Assembly (NCBI GenBank): GCA_025450155.1 | Contig: JANWIB010000151.1 | Location: forward strand, 1 to 14,417 | Length of the DNA stretch: 14,417 nucleotides | DNA from: Sphingobacteriaceae bacterium | Lineage (GTDB): Bacteria > Bacteroidota > Bacteroidia > Sphingobacteriales > Sphingobacteriaceae | Direction of reading: 5' to 3' | Shown: positions 6,134-13,648 of the stretch, one piece after another | Position numbering within the stretch: the stretch's first letter is position 1 | Layout: every line of letters starts with the position of its first letter | The notes under the pieces: model-generated | What the model was told of the DNA's origin: nothing | What the model saw: only the letters and a program-made list of their open reading frames with translations | Databases searched by the model: none | Position numbers and translations under genes: made by a program

Positions 6134-7840
6134 ATGAAGTTGAATATGATGAGAATAATAGCGCTGTTATTGGTGGCGATAAGTTGCAAAGCACAAACGA
6201 GTGTAACAGCGGAAAAAAACAATCGCTCTGATTATATTTCACTGCTTGGTGAAATAGCAACAGAAATACAAGTTAAAACAGAATCTTCCCGGTATTTTAA
6301 AAAGGCCAATTTTAGTTTCGACACGACTACGAACCATTACCCTGCCATTGTTTTTTGTAACAACAAAAAACTATTGCCACAAGCAGAAAATTTGTATGCT
6401 ATTTCTTATGCGGGAGGAAAGAAGGGAAAATATAAAGGCAAGTATGATTATCATCCTTCGGAGGGTGATTTATATCTTGAAGTAAGAATTTTTCCGCCAT
6501 CCAGCGAGATGCTGCTGCAGTATGACCATGGTAAAGACCACCTTTTACCCGATAGTGCAGGGATATTTTTAGAACTAATTGCTAAAGAAAATGCTGAAAC
6601 TGCTAAAATAAAGCAATTGGTTTGGCAGGTTGTTCAGGAAGTAAAAGAGCGAGATGCTACTATAAAAAAGCTAGAAGAAAACTTAACCGAGAAAAATTTT
6701 GAACTGCTGAGGAATTATGTCACTAAACAAGGCAAAAAGAGTTCCTATTCAGGTTCGTATCCGACATACCAATTTGTTTTTGAGGACGATACACGTAATA
6801 GACGTTTTTCCCTTAAAAAGGATGTAGAACCGATCGAGCAGAAAAATACAGAGGAAAGTGTTATTGAGGTTTCAGAAATAGCTATAGAAAAACAAGGGTC
6901 TTATTTTCCATATCTTATTCTGTTATATGCAGGAGGTAAGGTTTTTATTGCCCCAAAACTTGATTTTGATCCACTACGTTGCAGAATATACTATCAGAAT
7001 GCCCTGGAAGATTTCGCTGAACAAATAGACCAATTAAAAAAACAAATAATTCAGGACGAAAAGGAGGGGTTCTCTATTGTTAAGTTGGAAGAACTCTTAG
7101 CCTCAGAAAATTTTGAATTGCTAAGAAACTATATTTTAAAATGGGGGAAAAAGAATTCTTCCTATTCAGGTTTATACCCATCGTATCAAGTTGTTTTTGA
7201 AGACAGTACTGCCAATATACGGTTTGCCTTAAAAAGTGAGATCAAACCCGATGAACAAAAGAATGCAGAACAAAGTGCTATTGAAATTTCGGCAATAACT
7301 ATAAAAGAGTCAGAAGGGTATTTCCCGTATCTAATTTTTTTCTATAAAAAAGGCTATGGAGTAACTATTAACACTATGCACGATCCTGATCATCCGCATG
7401 GTAGAGCCGCGTTATACAATAAGCAAGCATTAGAAGATTATGCCAAACGGATTAGTTACATAAAGCAGGAAGAAGTTTTAACTTCAGAAAATTTTGAGAT
7501 GCTGAGAGACTATATTATTAAACGGGGTCAAAAGAGCTCCTATTCAGGACCGCACCAGACTTATCAATTAATCTTTGAGGACGATGAGCGTAACGTACGC
7601 TTCACTCTTAAACAAAATGCAAAATTTATCAACCAGGAAAGAGTGGATTTTGTCACGATAGAAGTTTCAGAGATAGAGTCACTAAAGCGTGGTTTCCCTC
7701 CTTATATTATTTCCAATGTCGGAAAACGTATTACGATTAAGAGTACAGGTTTAGGTGATTTGCAATTTGGAGAATTAGCCTATCAGAAAGCGCTTGAGGA
7801 TTTCGCTAAACGAATAGAGTATATTAAAATGAAGAATTAA
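6134..7840 (+). CDS. Exported protein of unknown function with three tandem ~125-aa modules
   Basis: I do not recognise this 568-aa protein. The start at 6134 (MKLNMMRIIALLLVAISCKA) is preferred over upstream in-frame ATG 6035, which lies inside the thioesterase gene and has no signal; ATG 6146 or 6149 are also possible. The N-terminus is a signal peptide with a plausible lipobox AISC (Cys18). Residues ~24-150 form a unique region with many Lys/Tyr/Gly (GGKKGKYKGKYDY). A Glu/Lys-rich helical or coiled-coil stretch follows at ~150-185. Then come three tandem copies of one module at ~180-302, ~318-444 and ~447-568, sharing ENFE.LR.Y, SSYSG, YQ..FED, RF.LK, YFPY-like and ALEDFA.RI.. blocks. There are no obvious catalytic residues. 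A binding or scaffold role in the envelope is possible but unproven. It is the last gene of the 5242-7840 run and its stop abuts the stop of the opposite-strand lipoprotein gene. Confidence 0.85.
   Translation: MKLNMMRIIALLLVAISCKAQTSVTAEKNNRSDYISLLGEIATEIQVKTESSRYFKKANFSFDTTTNHYPAIVFCNNKKLLPQAENLYAISYAGGKKGKYKGKYDYHPSEGDLYLEVRIFPPSSEMLLQYDHGKDHLLPDSAGIFLELIAKENAETAKIKQLVWQVVQEVKERDATIKKLEENLTEKNFELLRNYVTKQGKKSSYSGSYPTYQFVFEDDTRNRRFSLKKDVEPIEQKNTEESVIEVSEIAIEKQGSYFPYLILLYAGGKVFIAPKLDFDPLRCRIYYQNALEDFAEQIDQLKKQIIQDEKEGFSIVKLEELLASENFELLRNYILKWGKKNSSYSGLYPSYQVVFEDSTANIRFALKSEIKPDEQKNAEQSAIEISAITIKESEGYFPYLIFFYKKGYGVTINTMHDPDHPHGRAALYNKQALEDYAKRISYIKQEEVLTSENFEMLRDYIIKRGQKSSYSGPHQTYQLIFEDDERNVRFTLKQNAKFINQERVDFVTIEVSEIESLKRGFPPYIISNVGKRITIKSTGLGDLQFGELAYQKALEDFAKRIEYIKMKN
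6671..7039 (+). repeat. Protein module copy 1
   Basis: This is the first of three homologous coding repeats, residues 180-302 of the exported protein. It contains NFELLRNY, SSYSG, YQFVFEDD, RFSLK, SYFPYLILLYAGG and ALEDFAEQI. A Lys/Gln-rich linker of about 15 residues separates it from copy 2. The phase of the module is set by the aligned Asn-Phe codons at 6695, 7109 and 7490. Confidence 0.85.
7085..7465 (+). repeat. Protein module copy 2
   Basis: This is the second module copy, residues 318-444. It contains NFELLRNY, SSYSG, YQVVFEDS, RFALK, YFPYLIFFYKKG and ALEDYAKRI. The NFELLRNY block is identical to copy 1, while the end (ALEDYAKRISYIK) is closest to copy 3. A His/Asp-rich insertion (DPDHPHGR) distinguishes it. 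Confidence 0.85.
7472..7837 (+). repeat. Protein module copy 3
   Basis: This is the third module copy, residues 447-568, running to the end of the protein. It contains NFEMLRDY, SSYSG, YQLIFEDD, RFTLK, FPPYIISNVGK and ALEDFAKRI. It follows copy 2 with almost no linker and has diverged most in the middle. Confidence 0.85.
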
Positions 7841-8275
7841 TTATTTCTCTTTTTTCAATTCATGATATTTTTCATCAAGTAACATTCCAACCCCATAAGA
7901 CAGGTCTCCATCATATCGGTCTTGATCCAATTTAAAAAGGATTTGTTGACATGAACGGTTATCTAAAGCAGGATTGGTATGGGTTGTCGAAAATTGTGCA
8001 GTAAGTACCGTTTGTCCCTTGCTAATAAAATCCAGCTTCCCCGAAAACGGACATCCGCCCCGGGGAGTAACGGGAATCGGGTTTTTGCTTCGAATAGCTT
8101 TTAGTAATGTCAGAAAATACGCAATTTGCTTCTTATCCGTAACCGTAAACGTATTCCTTTGTTCGGGCAGATAGAAATAAGTGATTTTAATTTGATCGGT
8201 CTTTTCCAACGTTTCAGGTAATTTCTGACAAGAGTTTAGTAAAAAAAGAATTAAAAAACTGAGAAGAATTTTCAT
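7841..8275 (-). CDS. Small lipoprotein of unknown function
   Basis: I do not recognise this 144-aa protein. It begins with a clear lipoprotein signal peptide and lipobox LLNSC (Cys16), so it should be membrane-anchored outside the cytoplasm. The mature part reads as alternating strands with one helix (KKQIAYFLTLLKAI, 48-61) and a distinctive RGGCPFSGKLDFISKG segment (72-87). It has two further cysteines, Cys75 and Cys109, which could form a disulfide. A perfect TAnnTTTG box lies 23 bases upstream of its ATG on its strand (8299-8306), which supports both the gene and the start. Its stop is immediately adjacent to the stop of the three-module protein gene. It is divergent from the lipoprotein-like gene at 8366. 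Confidence 0.8.
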   Translation of the reverse strand: MKILLSFLILFLLNSCQKLPETLEKTDQIKITYFYLPEQRNTFTVTDKKQIAYFLTLLKAIRSKNPIPVTPRGGCPFSGKLDFISKGQTVLTAQFSTTHTNPALDNRSCQQILFKLDQDRYDGDLSYGVGMLLDEKYHELKKEK

Positions 8276-8298
8276 TCTGTAAATTGCTTTTTAGAACT

Positions 8299-8306
8299 CA
8301 AAAATA
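8299..8306 (-). promoter_or_regulatory. Bacteroidota -7 box for the 7841-8275 lipoprotein gene
   Basis: On the reverse strand this reads TATTTTTG, an exact TAnnTTTG match, ending 23 bases before the ATG. No good TTTG is found 19-21 bases further upstream, so only the -7 element is supported. Confidence 0.45.
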
Positions 8307-8365
8307 ACTTTTTGTATAAAGAAAGTAGAGAAAATGAACTTCTGAAAAAAAACGTGTTAACTTTA

Positions 8366-8887
8366 ATGATGCAATTTATAATGCGTTTTCTAATTATAGC
8401 GGTCTTACTAATTCATGTAGGTTGTTCCAATAATAAGATAAAGAGCCCTGTCTCTTCAGAGGATAAAATTTTATATGAAGAAAAGGATAAGAAAGGACGA
8501 TTGATTAAAAGGGTTATTGCAGGAAATATTCCCGGAGAAGATAAATTTATACATATTATACGATATGATTCTTTGGGAAGAGAAATGGAGAAATATGGAA
8601 TTAATCCTTACGACCAAAAATTTAAAGAGTTTTACTTGTATGATACAAAAACAAAAGAAACAAGAAGTTACTCGTTTAATGATTTTAAAGGATCGGACCC
8701 AGACAAATTATATCAATTAAAAGATACACTAGAGCCTTTTAAAATATTAAAAAGCAACATTAGTGCTATAAGCATAACAAAAACTTCTCTTAAGAATGAC
8801 TCTGTACTCATTTCACAGTATTATCAATATGATGAAAGAACAGGCAAATTCGTAGATGAAAAAGGAAATTTTATAAAGGAGAAATAA
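8366..8887 (+). CDS. Lipoprotein-like protein of unknown function
   Basis: I do not recognise this protein of about 173 aa. The frame is open back to a TTG at 8312, but the ATG at 8366 (MMQFIMRFLIIAVLLIHVGC) or the ATG at 8381 gives a proper signal peptide without a charged extension, so I start it at 8366. The lipobox IHVGC (Cys20) is imperfect, with His at -3; a simple secreted form is possible. The mature part is very rich in Lys, Glu, Asp and Tyr with short repeats of YD/YDxxG type (RYDSLGREMEKYG, YLYDTKTKETRSY, YYQYDERTGKFVDEKG). These resemble antiparallel-sheet YD-type or MORN-like strands, but there are too few for a firm call. The gene is more AT-rich than its neighbours. It is divergent from the lipoprotein gene on its left and is followed by ispH. 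Confidence 0.7.
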   Translation: MMQFIMRFLIIAVLLIHVGCSNNKIKSPVSSEDKILYEEKDKKGRLIKRVIAGNIPGEDKFIHIIRYDSLGREMEKYGINPYDQKFKEFYLYDTKTKETRSYSFNDFKGSDPDKLYQLKDTLEPFKILKSNISAISITKTSLKNDSVLISQYYQYDERTGKFVDEKGNFIKEK

Positions 8888-8948
8888 AGAGTCCGCAAAA
8901 AGGCTTTTATTACCCCATGGTTCGCATACTTTTCTATCTATCTTTAAT

Positions 8949-8956
8949 TACCTTTG
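8949..8956 (+). promoter_or_regulatory. Bacteroidota -7 box for ispH
   Basis: TACCTTTG matches TAnnTTTG exactly and ends 46 bases before the ispH ATG. The expected -33 region (about 8926-8929) has no TTTG, so the assignment rests on the -7 box and position only. Confidence 0.4.
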
Positions 8957-9002
8957 TAGAGGTAACACAAATGCCCATATTAAATCTACCATAACTTAAC
9001 GT

Positions 9003-9851
9003 ATGACATATAATCTTCAGGTTACAATAGATAGTTCATCTGGTTTTTGCTTTGGGGTTGTGTATGCTATTGATATGGCAGAAGCAATTTTAGAGGAAGA
9101 CGGCTATTTATATTGCCTGGGAGATATTGTGCATAACGATGAAGAAGTAGATCGGTTAAAGGCCAAAGGCCTCCGGATTATAGGGCATGAAGATTTAAAA
9201 AATCTTAAAAACGAAAAAGTTTTGATTCGGGCGCATGGCGAAGCCCCCCAAACGTATAAAACAGCGCTCGAAAATAACATTATGCTGATTGATGCTTCAT
9301 GCCCGGTTGTTTTAAAGCTTCAACATCGCATCAAAACCTCTTTTGATTCTAAAGAAGCGATTGTAATTTTCGGCAAGCATGGTCACGCCGAAGTAATTGG
9401 ACTGCAGGGGCAGACGAATAATGCCGCACTCGTGTTCCAGGATATTAGCGAACTGGATACAATAGATTTACCGTCAAAATTTACTTTATACAGCCAGACC
9501 ACAAAAAGTACCGATAAGTTTTACAAGATTAAAGATGAACTGATTAATCGGGGTTATGAAGTAAAAGCGAACGATACTATTTGCCGACAGGTTTCTAACC
9601 GAAATGATGAGTTAAGGGACTTTGTGCTGAACTATGATAAGATCATTTTTGTATCCGGCAAGAAATCTTCAAACGGAAAAGTACTTTTTGAAGTCTGTAA
9701 GCAATATAATGCGAATACCTATTTTATTTCCAGTACCGCTGAACTAAGCCCCAATCTGTTTTCTCCCGGTGAAAAAGTAGGTATTTGCGGTGCCACATCT
9801 ACCCCTATGTGGCTGATGGAAAAGGTAAAGGCACACTTGGAAACTTATTAG
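9003..9851 (+). CDS. ispH: 4-hydroxy-3-methylbut-2-enyl diphosphate reductase
   Basis: IspH is the last enzyme of the MEP pathway: it reductively dehydrates HMBPP to IPP and DMAPP using an iron-sulfur cluster. The three conserved cluster cysteines are all present: Cys16 in GFCFGVVYAI, Cys100 in DASCPVV, and Cys194 in DTICRQVSNRNDEL. Other active-site segments are VHN (His44), RAHGEAP (His78), GKHGHAEVIGL (His128, Glu130), SQTTKST (164-170) and SGKKSSNGKVL (218-228). The 282-aa length is normal, and it is cytosolic. It has a -7 box at 8949. No terminator is visible before the TonB-dependent receptor gene 129 bases downstream, but that gene has its own -7 box. Identification is very secure. Confidence 0.97.
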   Translation: MTYNLQVTIDSSSGFCFGVVYAIDMAEAILEEDGYLYCLGDIVHNDEEVDRLKAKGLRIIGHEDLKNLKNEKVLIRAHGEAPQTYKTALENNIMLIDASCPVVLKLQHRIKTSFDSKEAIVIFGKHGHAEVIGLQGQTNNAALVFQDISELDTIDLPSKFTLYSQTTKSTDKFYKIKDELINRGYEVKANDTICRQVSNRNDELRDFVLNYDKIIFVSGKKSSNGKVLFEVCKQYNANTYFISSTAELSPNLFSPGEKVGICGATSTPMWLMEKVKAHLETY

Positions 9852-9957
9852 GTTAAATGGTAAATCTTCTAGTATTTTTTCTTTTAAACTGATATCAAGT
9901 GATTTTGCGGTAAAAAGCAATTGTTTCCTCTTCCCATTATATAATGAAGCATTGCCG

Positions 9958-9965
9958 TACTTTTG
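9958..9965 (+). promoter_or_regulatory. Bacteroidota -7 box for the TonB-dependent receptor gene
   Basis: TACTTTTG is an exact TAnnTTTG match ending 15 bases before the ATG at 9981. It overlaps the alternative in-frame TTG at 9963, which argues that translation begins at 9981. The -33 region is weak. Confidence 0.45.
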
Positions 9966-9980
9966 GACAAAAAATTGCAA

Positions 9981-12365
9981 ATGAAACACGTGTTCGTATT
10001 CTTGATTCTGATTGCAAACTGTTTGTATGTGCTTGCGCAGAAACAAGAACTTGTTGCCGCACAAGTTAAAGGAAGGGTTACTGATGCCTTGACAAACGAA
10101 GCCCTTTCGAGTGTATCTGTAACTATTCAGGAACTGGAAGGAGGCGTATCAAGCGATTCGTTAGGAAATTATATCCTTTCAAATCTCAAACCTGGGGTAT
10201 ATGATATCCAGTTTTCCAGAGTAGGTTATAAAAAGAAAATGGCTTACGATGTACAGGTAAGTAATGCTAAACCGACTATGATAGATATTGCTTTAGAATT
10301 GGAAGCCGCGACCTTAGGCGAAGTGAGGGTTAACGCACCCGTTATAGCTAAAACGTTGGAAAGTCCGGTCTCCCTGCGTAGCATTGGTGCTACAGAAATA
10401 AAGCGGAATCCGGGCGGGAACAGGGACATATCCAAGGTAATTCAGTCTTTACCCGGTGTGTCCACCCAGGTATCTTTCCGCAACGATATCATCATCAGGG
10501 GAGGGGCTCCTAACGAAAATAAATTTTATCTCGACGGAGTAGAAATCCCTAACATTAACCATTTTTCCACACAGGGGTCATCCGGCGGCCCTGTAGGAAT
10601 GATTAATGTAGATTTTCTTCGCGAAGTGGATTTTTACTCCGGAGCTTTTCCTGCAAATCGTGGCAATACGCTAAGCTCTGTATTTGATTTTAAGCAAAAA
10701 GATGGCCGGGACGATAAGTTAGGCGCTTCCATCACGTTGGGGGCTACCGATTTGGCTGCTACTTTGGAAGGGCCACTATCATCTAAAACCACATTTATTT
10801 CTTCTTACCGCTATTCTTACCTGCAGGGTTTATTTAAGCTCTTGCAATTGCCTTTTCTGCCATCTTACCAGGATTTTCAGTTTAAAATCAAAACTAAATT
10901 TAATTCCAAGCACGAATTAACCTGGCTCGGTTTGGGTGCCATAGACCGTTTCAAACTCAATTTTAATACAGACCGTACCGAAGCTAACTTGTATATCCTG
11001 GCCAATGTGCCTGTAAACTCCCAGGATAATTATACGCTTGGAGCGGTGTATAAAAACTATCGATCTAAAGGATACACCAATTGGGTGTTAAGCAGAAGTT
11101 TTTTGAACAACAAGGCGATTAAGTATCAGGATAATGATGCCAATAAGATTAAAACAATCGATTATTCTTCAAAAGAAATCGAAAATAAATTCAGAATAGA
11201 AAATACAAGCCGCGAAGGCGGATACAAAATTACCTATGGCGCACAAGCTGAAACTGCCGAATATAGCACCAATACGCTCACCATATTGCCTTTTGGCACC
11301 GAGCAATACCAATCAAAAATCAATTTTATTAAGTATGGTTTTTTCACACAATTAAGCCGCTCGTTTTTTAACGATAAACTAAACCTCTCCGCTGGCTTGC
11401 GGACCGATGGAAATACGTATTCCAGCAAGATGAATAACCCGTTGAAAACCCTTTCGCCACGCCTTTCGGCAGCCTATAACCTTGCAGGAAGCCTGTTTAT
11501 CAATGCCAATGCCGGGATTTACTATCAATTGCCTGCCTATACCGTTTTAGGTTACCGCGAATTCAGCGGAGGCCCGTTACTGAACAAAAGTGTCGAATTT
11601 GTTCGTTCTAAACAGGCTGTACTTGGCTTGGAATACAGCACCTCCAGCAATACCCGTTTCACTGTGGAAGGATTTTACAAACAGTACCAGCAATATCCTA
11701 TGGTAAAGGTATTGGGACAATCCATCCCGTTGGCAAATCTGGGCGCTGATTTTGGGGTAGTGGGCAATAAACCGGTTACCGGATTTACACAGGGACGAAG
11801 CTACGGCCTGGAGTTTTTTGCCCAGCAACGCTTAACTAAAGGATTTTATGGGATTTTTGCCCTCACAGCCTTTCGAAGTGAGTTTAAAGACATTAACCAA
11901 AAATATGTTCCCTCATCCTGGAATAGTAGATACATTGTCAGCATGACTGCCGGCAAAATTTTGCCCCGGAATTGGGAAATTGGAACTCGTTTTCGGCTAA
12001 CCGGAGGAAGCCCGTACACGCCTTATGATATAGGGTTTTCTTCGCTTAAAAGCAATTACTCAATTTATCCGCAGGGAATACAGGATTATACGCAACTCAA
12101 CACCCAATACTTAGCTAATTTTTACCAATTGGATATCCGGGTAGATAAAAAATATCCCTTTAAAAAATTCAGTCTTAATGTGTATCTGGATATCCAAAAC
12201 CTCACTTACAATAAATATGAGACTCAACCTGCTTTAATATTAGACAGAGACCTGAACGGAATGCCGCAAGATGACCCCGCAGATCCGGCTAAATTTAAAA
12301 CCAAGTTACTGAAAAATGAAAGTGGAAATATTTTGCCAACCATCGGGGTGATTTTTGAATGGTAA
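9981..12365 (+). CDS. TonB-dependent receptor with carboxypeptidase-like regulatory domain
   Basis: This 794-aa outer-membrane receptor imports a ligand using TonB energy. The start at 9981 gives a signal peptide (MKHVFVFLILIANCLYVLAQ). Residues ~29-109 form a carboxypeptidase-regulatory-like beta-sandwich (VKGRVTDALTNEALSSVSV, DSLGNYILSNLKPGVYDI, VGY). The plug is at ~114-234 with LESPVSLRSIGATEI, DISKVIQSLPGV, IIIRGGAPNENKFYLDGVEI and the YSGAFPANRG segment. A beta barrel fills the rest and ends in the aromatic C-terminus GVIFEW used for outer-membrane assembly. It is shorter than SusC-type glycan receptors and no susD follows, so a polysaccharide substrate is not indicated. The ligand is unknown; a metal chelate is possible. 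It is convergent with the iron transporter gene, 37 bases away. Confidence 0.93.
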   Translation: MKHVFVFLILIANCLYVLAQKQELVAAQVKGRVTDALTNEALSSVSVTIQELEGGVSSDSLGNYILSNLKPGVYDIQFSRVGYKKKMAYDVQVSNAKPTMIDIALELEAATLGEVRVNAPVIAKTLESPVSLRSIGATEIKRNPGGNRDISKVIQSLPGVSTQVSFRNDIIIRGGAPNENKFYLDGVEIPNINHFSTQGSSGGPVGMINVDFLREVDFYSGAFPANRGNTLSSVFDFKQKDGRDDKLGASITLGATDLAATLEGPLSSKTTFISSYRYSYLQGLFKLLQLPFLPSYQDFQFKIKTKFNSKHELTWLGLGAIDRFKLNFNTDRTEANLYILANVPVNSQDNYTLGAVYKNYRSKGYTNWVLSRSFLNNKAIKYQDNDANKIKTIDYSSKEIENKFRIENTSREGGYKITYGAQAETAEYSTNTLTILPFGTEQYQSKINFIKYGFFTQLSRSFFNDKLNLSAGLRTDGNTYSSKMNNPLKTLSPRLSAAYNLAGSLFINANAGIYYQLPAYTVLGYREFSGGPLLNKSVEFVRSKQAVLGLEYSTSSNTRFTVEGFYKQYQQYPMVKVLGQSIPLANLGADFGVVGNKPVTGFTQGRSYGLEFFAQQRLTKGFYGIFALTAFRSEFKDINQKYVPSSWNSRYIVSMTAGKILPRNWEIGTRFRLTGGSPYTPYDIGFSSLKSNYSIYPQGIQDYTQLNTQYLANFYQLDIRVDKKYPFKKFSLNVYLDIQNLTYNKYETQPALILDRDLNGMPQDDPADPAKFKTKLLKNESGNILPTIGVIFEW

Positions 12366-12402
12366 CAGGTTGGGAAATCTAATTTTAGAATCAAGAGGGG
12401 GA

Positions 12403-13500
12403 TTATCCCGTTACAGAAACACCTATTAATTTCCCAATACCAAAAGTTATAGCTGCTGCGGCTAAGCCAAACAAAACCTGTCTGAAGCCCGAATACCAAA
12501 CATTTTTACCTGTAAATAGTGTAATGGCGGCGCCAATTACAAAAAGGCCTATCGCACTGAGTGCAACACTTAGTATAACGGCTTTCATTCCGCTTGTAAA
12601 CATAAAAGGGATAACGGGTATAATAGCGCCTATTGCAAATAGCATAAAAGAATATACCGCCGCCTGAACAGCAGAGCCTTTCAATTCTTCGGCATTTATT
12701 CCCAATTCTTCTTTTACTAATACATCATGTGCAAGGCTTTTATCTTTCATGATATCCGCAGCCATTTGATGTGCTTGTTCTTCGAAGATACCCTTTGCAA
12801 TATATATTAAAGATAGTTCTTTCATTTCACCCTTCGGATTGGTTTCTAACTCCTCCATTTCAATTTGCATTTGGTTTTCGTATAACTCCTGCGAACTCTT
12901 AACCGAAATCCATTCGCCCAATGACATAGATAATGCTCCGGCCAACAAGCCGGCAAGTCCGGCTAATAAAACTCCTTCTTGCCCGGCAGTAGCTCCGGCA
13001 ATTCCCATCACTAAACTGAAATTGGAAACCAACCCATCATTTCCTCCCAATACAGCCGCTCTGATGGCATTTCCGCCAACCGAACGATGCCTTTTTTCAA
13101 ATTTTGATAATTGTGTTCCGGTTACCTTTTGTTCCTTTTCAAGAATTGACCGAAGTATTTTCACATGCGCTGTTTCTGTACCGGTTAGCTGTTGTTTACT
13201 CTTTTGCTTTTGGCTGATAATGGCATTTGAAATACTTTTTTCGGTATCCATTAAAACACCCAATACATAATCATAACCAAATAATTTACCTATCGTGTTT
13301 AACGTTTTTGCTCTCCAGGAAGGCTGCATGAAGTTCATTAAACTTATATTTTCTTTTTTTGCAAAGGCTTCAGCATGACTTTTTTCGATTACGCTCATTT
13401 GCCGGAACACACTTGCAATAGTTGTGTCTGTTTCGTGGTCAGCAAGTTTTTGGTATAAGAAAGAGGCGTCAATTTCCGTCTGTATATTTTTATTTTTCAT
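12403..13500 (-). CDS. Ferritin-like/VIT1 (CCC1) family membrane iron transporter
   Basis: This 365-aa protein joins an N-terminal ferritin-like four-helix domain (~1-125) to a C-terminal VIT1/CCC1 transporter domain (~140-365). The ferritin part has a diiron ligand pattern: Glu9, Glu39-x-x-His42, Glu87, Glu109-x-x-His112. The VIT domain begins with NAIRAAVLGGNDGLVSNFSLV (Asp155 in the first membrane helix) and SLGEWISVKSSQELYENQ (193-210). A Glu/Met-rich cytoplasmic metal-binding segment follows (MQIEMEELE, IFEEQAHQMAADIM, ~211-251), then further membrane helices to the end. The architecture equals MbfA, known in alphaproteobacteria as an inner-membrane iron exporter that limits iron and peroxide stress. 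Mn2+ transport is an alternative. It is divergent from hemH, consistent with iron control. I see no clear Fur box in the 148-bp gap. Confidence 0.9.
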   Translation of the reverse strand: MKNKNIQTEIDASFLYQKLADHETDTTIASVFRQMSVIEKSHAEAFAKKENISLMNFMQPSWRAKTLNTIGKLFGYDYVLGVLMDTEKSISNAIISQKQKSKQQLTGTETAHVKILRSILEKEQKVTGTQLSKFEKRHRSVGGNAIRAAVLGGNDGLVSNFSLVMGIAGATAGQEGVLLAGLAGLLAGALSMSLGEWISVKSSQELYENQMQIEMEELETNPKGEMKELSLIYIAKGIFEEQAHQMAADIMKDKSLAHDVLVKEELGINAEELKGSAVQAAVYSFMLFAIGAIIPVIPFMFTSGMKAVILSVALSAIGLFVIGAAITLFTGKNVWYSGFRQVLFGLAAAAITFGIGKLIGVSVTG

Positions 13501-13634
13501 TCAAATATTTTGTATAATGTTAGCGATCCAATTTTACATATTAAATAAACAACTATTATAAAAGTGTGGATTGGAGAATTCATCATAAAAATTTAAAATT
13601 TCTTGTCACCTGCTGCTTTTCATTCGGCAAATAT

Positions 13635-13642
13635 TATTTTTG
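13635..13642 (+). promoter_or_regulatory. Bacteroidota -7 box for hemH, very close to the start codon
   Basis: TATTTTTG matches TAnnTTTG exactly and ends only 6 bases before the hemH ATG at 13649. Transcription would begin at or within a few bases of the ATG, giving a leaderless or nearly leaderless mRNA. The -33 position has only CTG at 13613-13615. Confidence 0.45.
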
Positions 13643-13648
13643 GGCTGC

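Noticed and set aside
8312..8365. TTG start for the 8366-8887 gene
   Set aside because: It would place a charged 18-residue extension before the signal peptide; the ATG at 8366 or 8381 fits better.
9963..9980. TTG start for the TonB-dependent receptor
   Set aside because: It overlaps the predicted -7 box at 9958-9965 and adds charged residues before the signal peptide; the ATG at 9981 is preferred.
9744..10064. Reverse-strand open frame spanning the ispH end and the TonB receptor start
   Set aside because: It overlaps two securely identified genes on the other strand, and its composition is not protein-like.
9981..12365. SusC-type polysaccharide utilisation receptor
   Set aside because: It is about 200 residues shorter than typical SusC and no susD or glycoside hydrolase gene follows.
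12361..12414. GTAAC...GTTAC inverted sequence between the convergent receptor and transporter genes as a bidirectional terminator
   Set aside because: Pairing needs a large loop and an internal mismatch loop, overlaps the coding end of the transporter gene, and has no T run.
12839..13270. 143-codon open frame on the plus strand inside the ferritin/VIT gene
   Set aside because: It is antisense to a gene with clear conserved motifs. Its Ser/Pro/Ala/Cys-rich composition is typical of a shadow frame.
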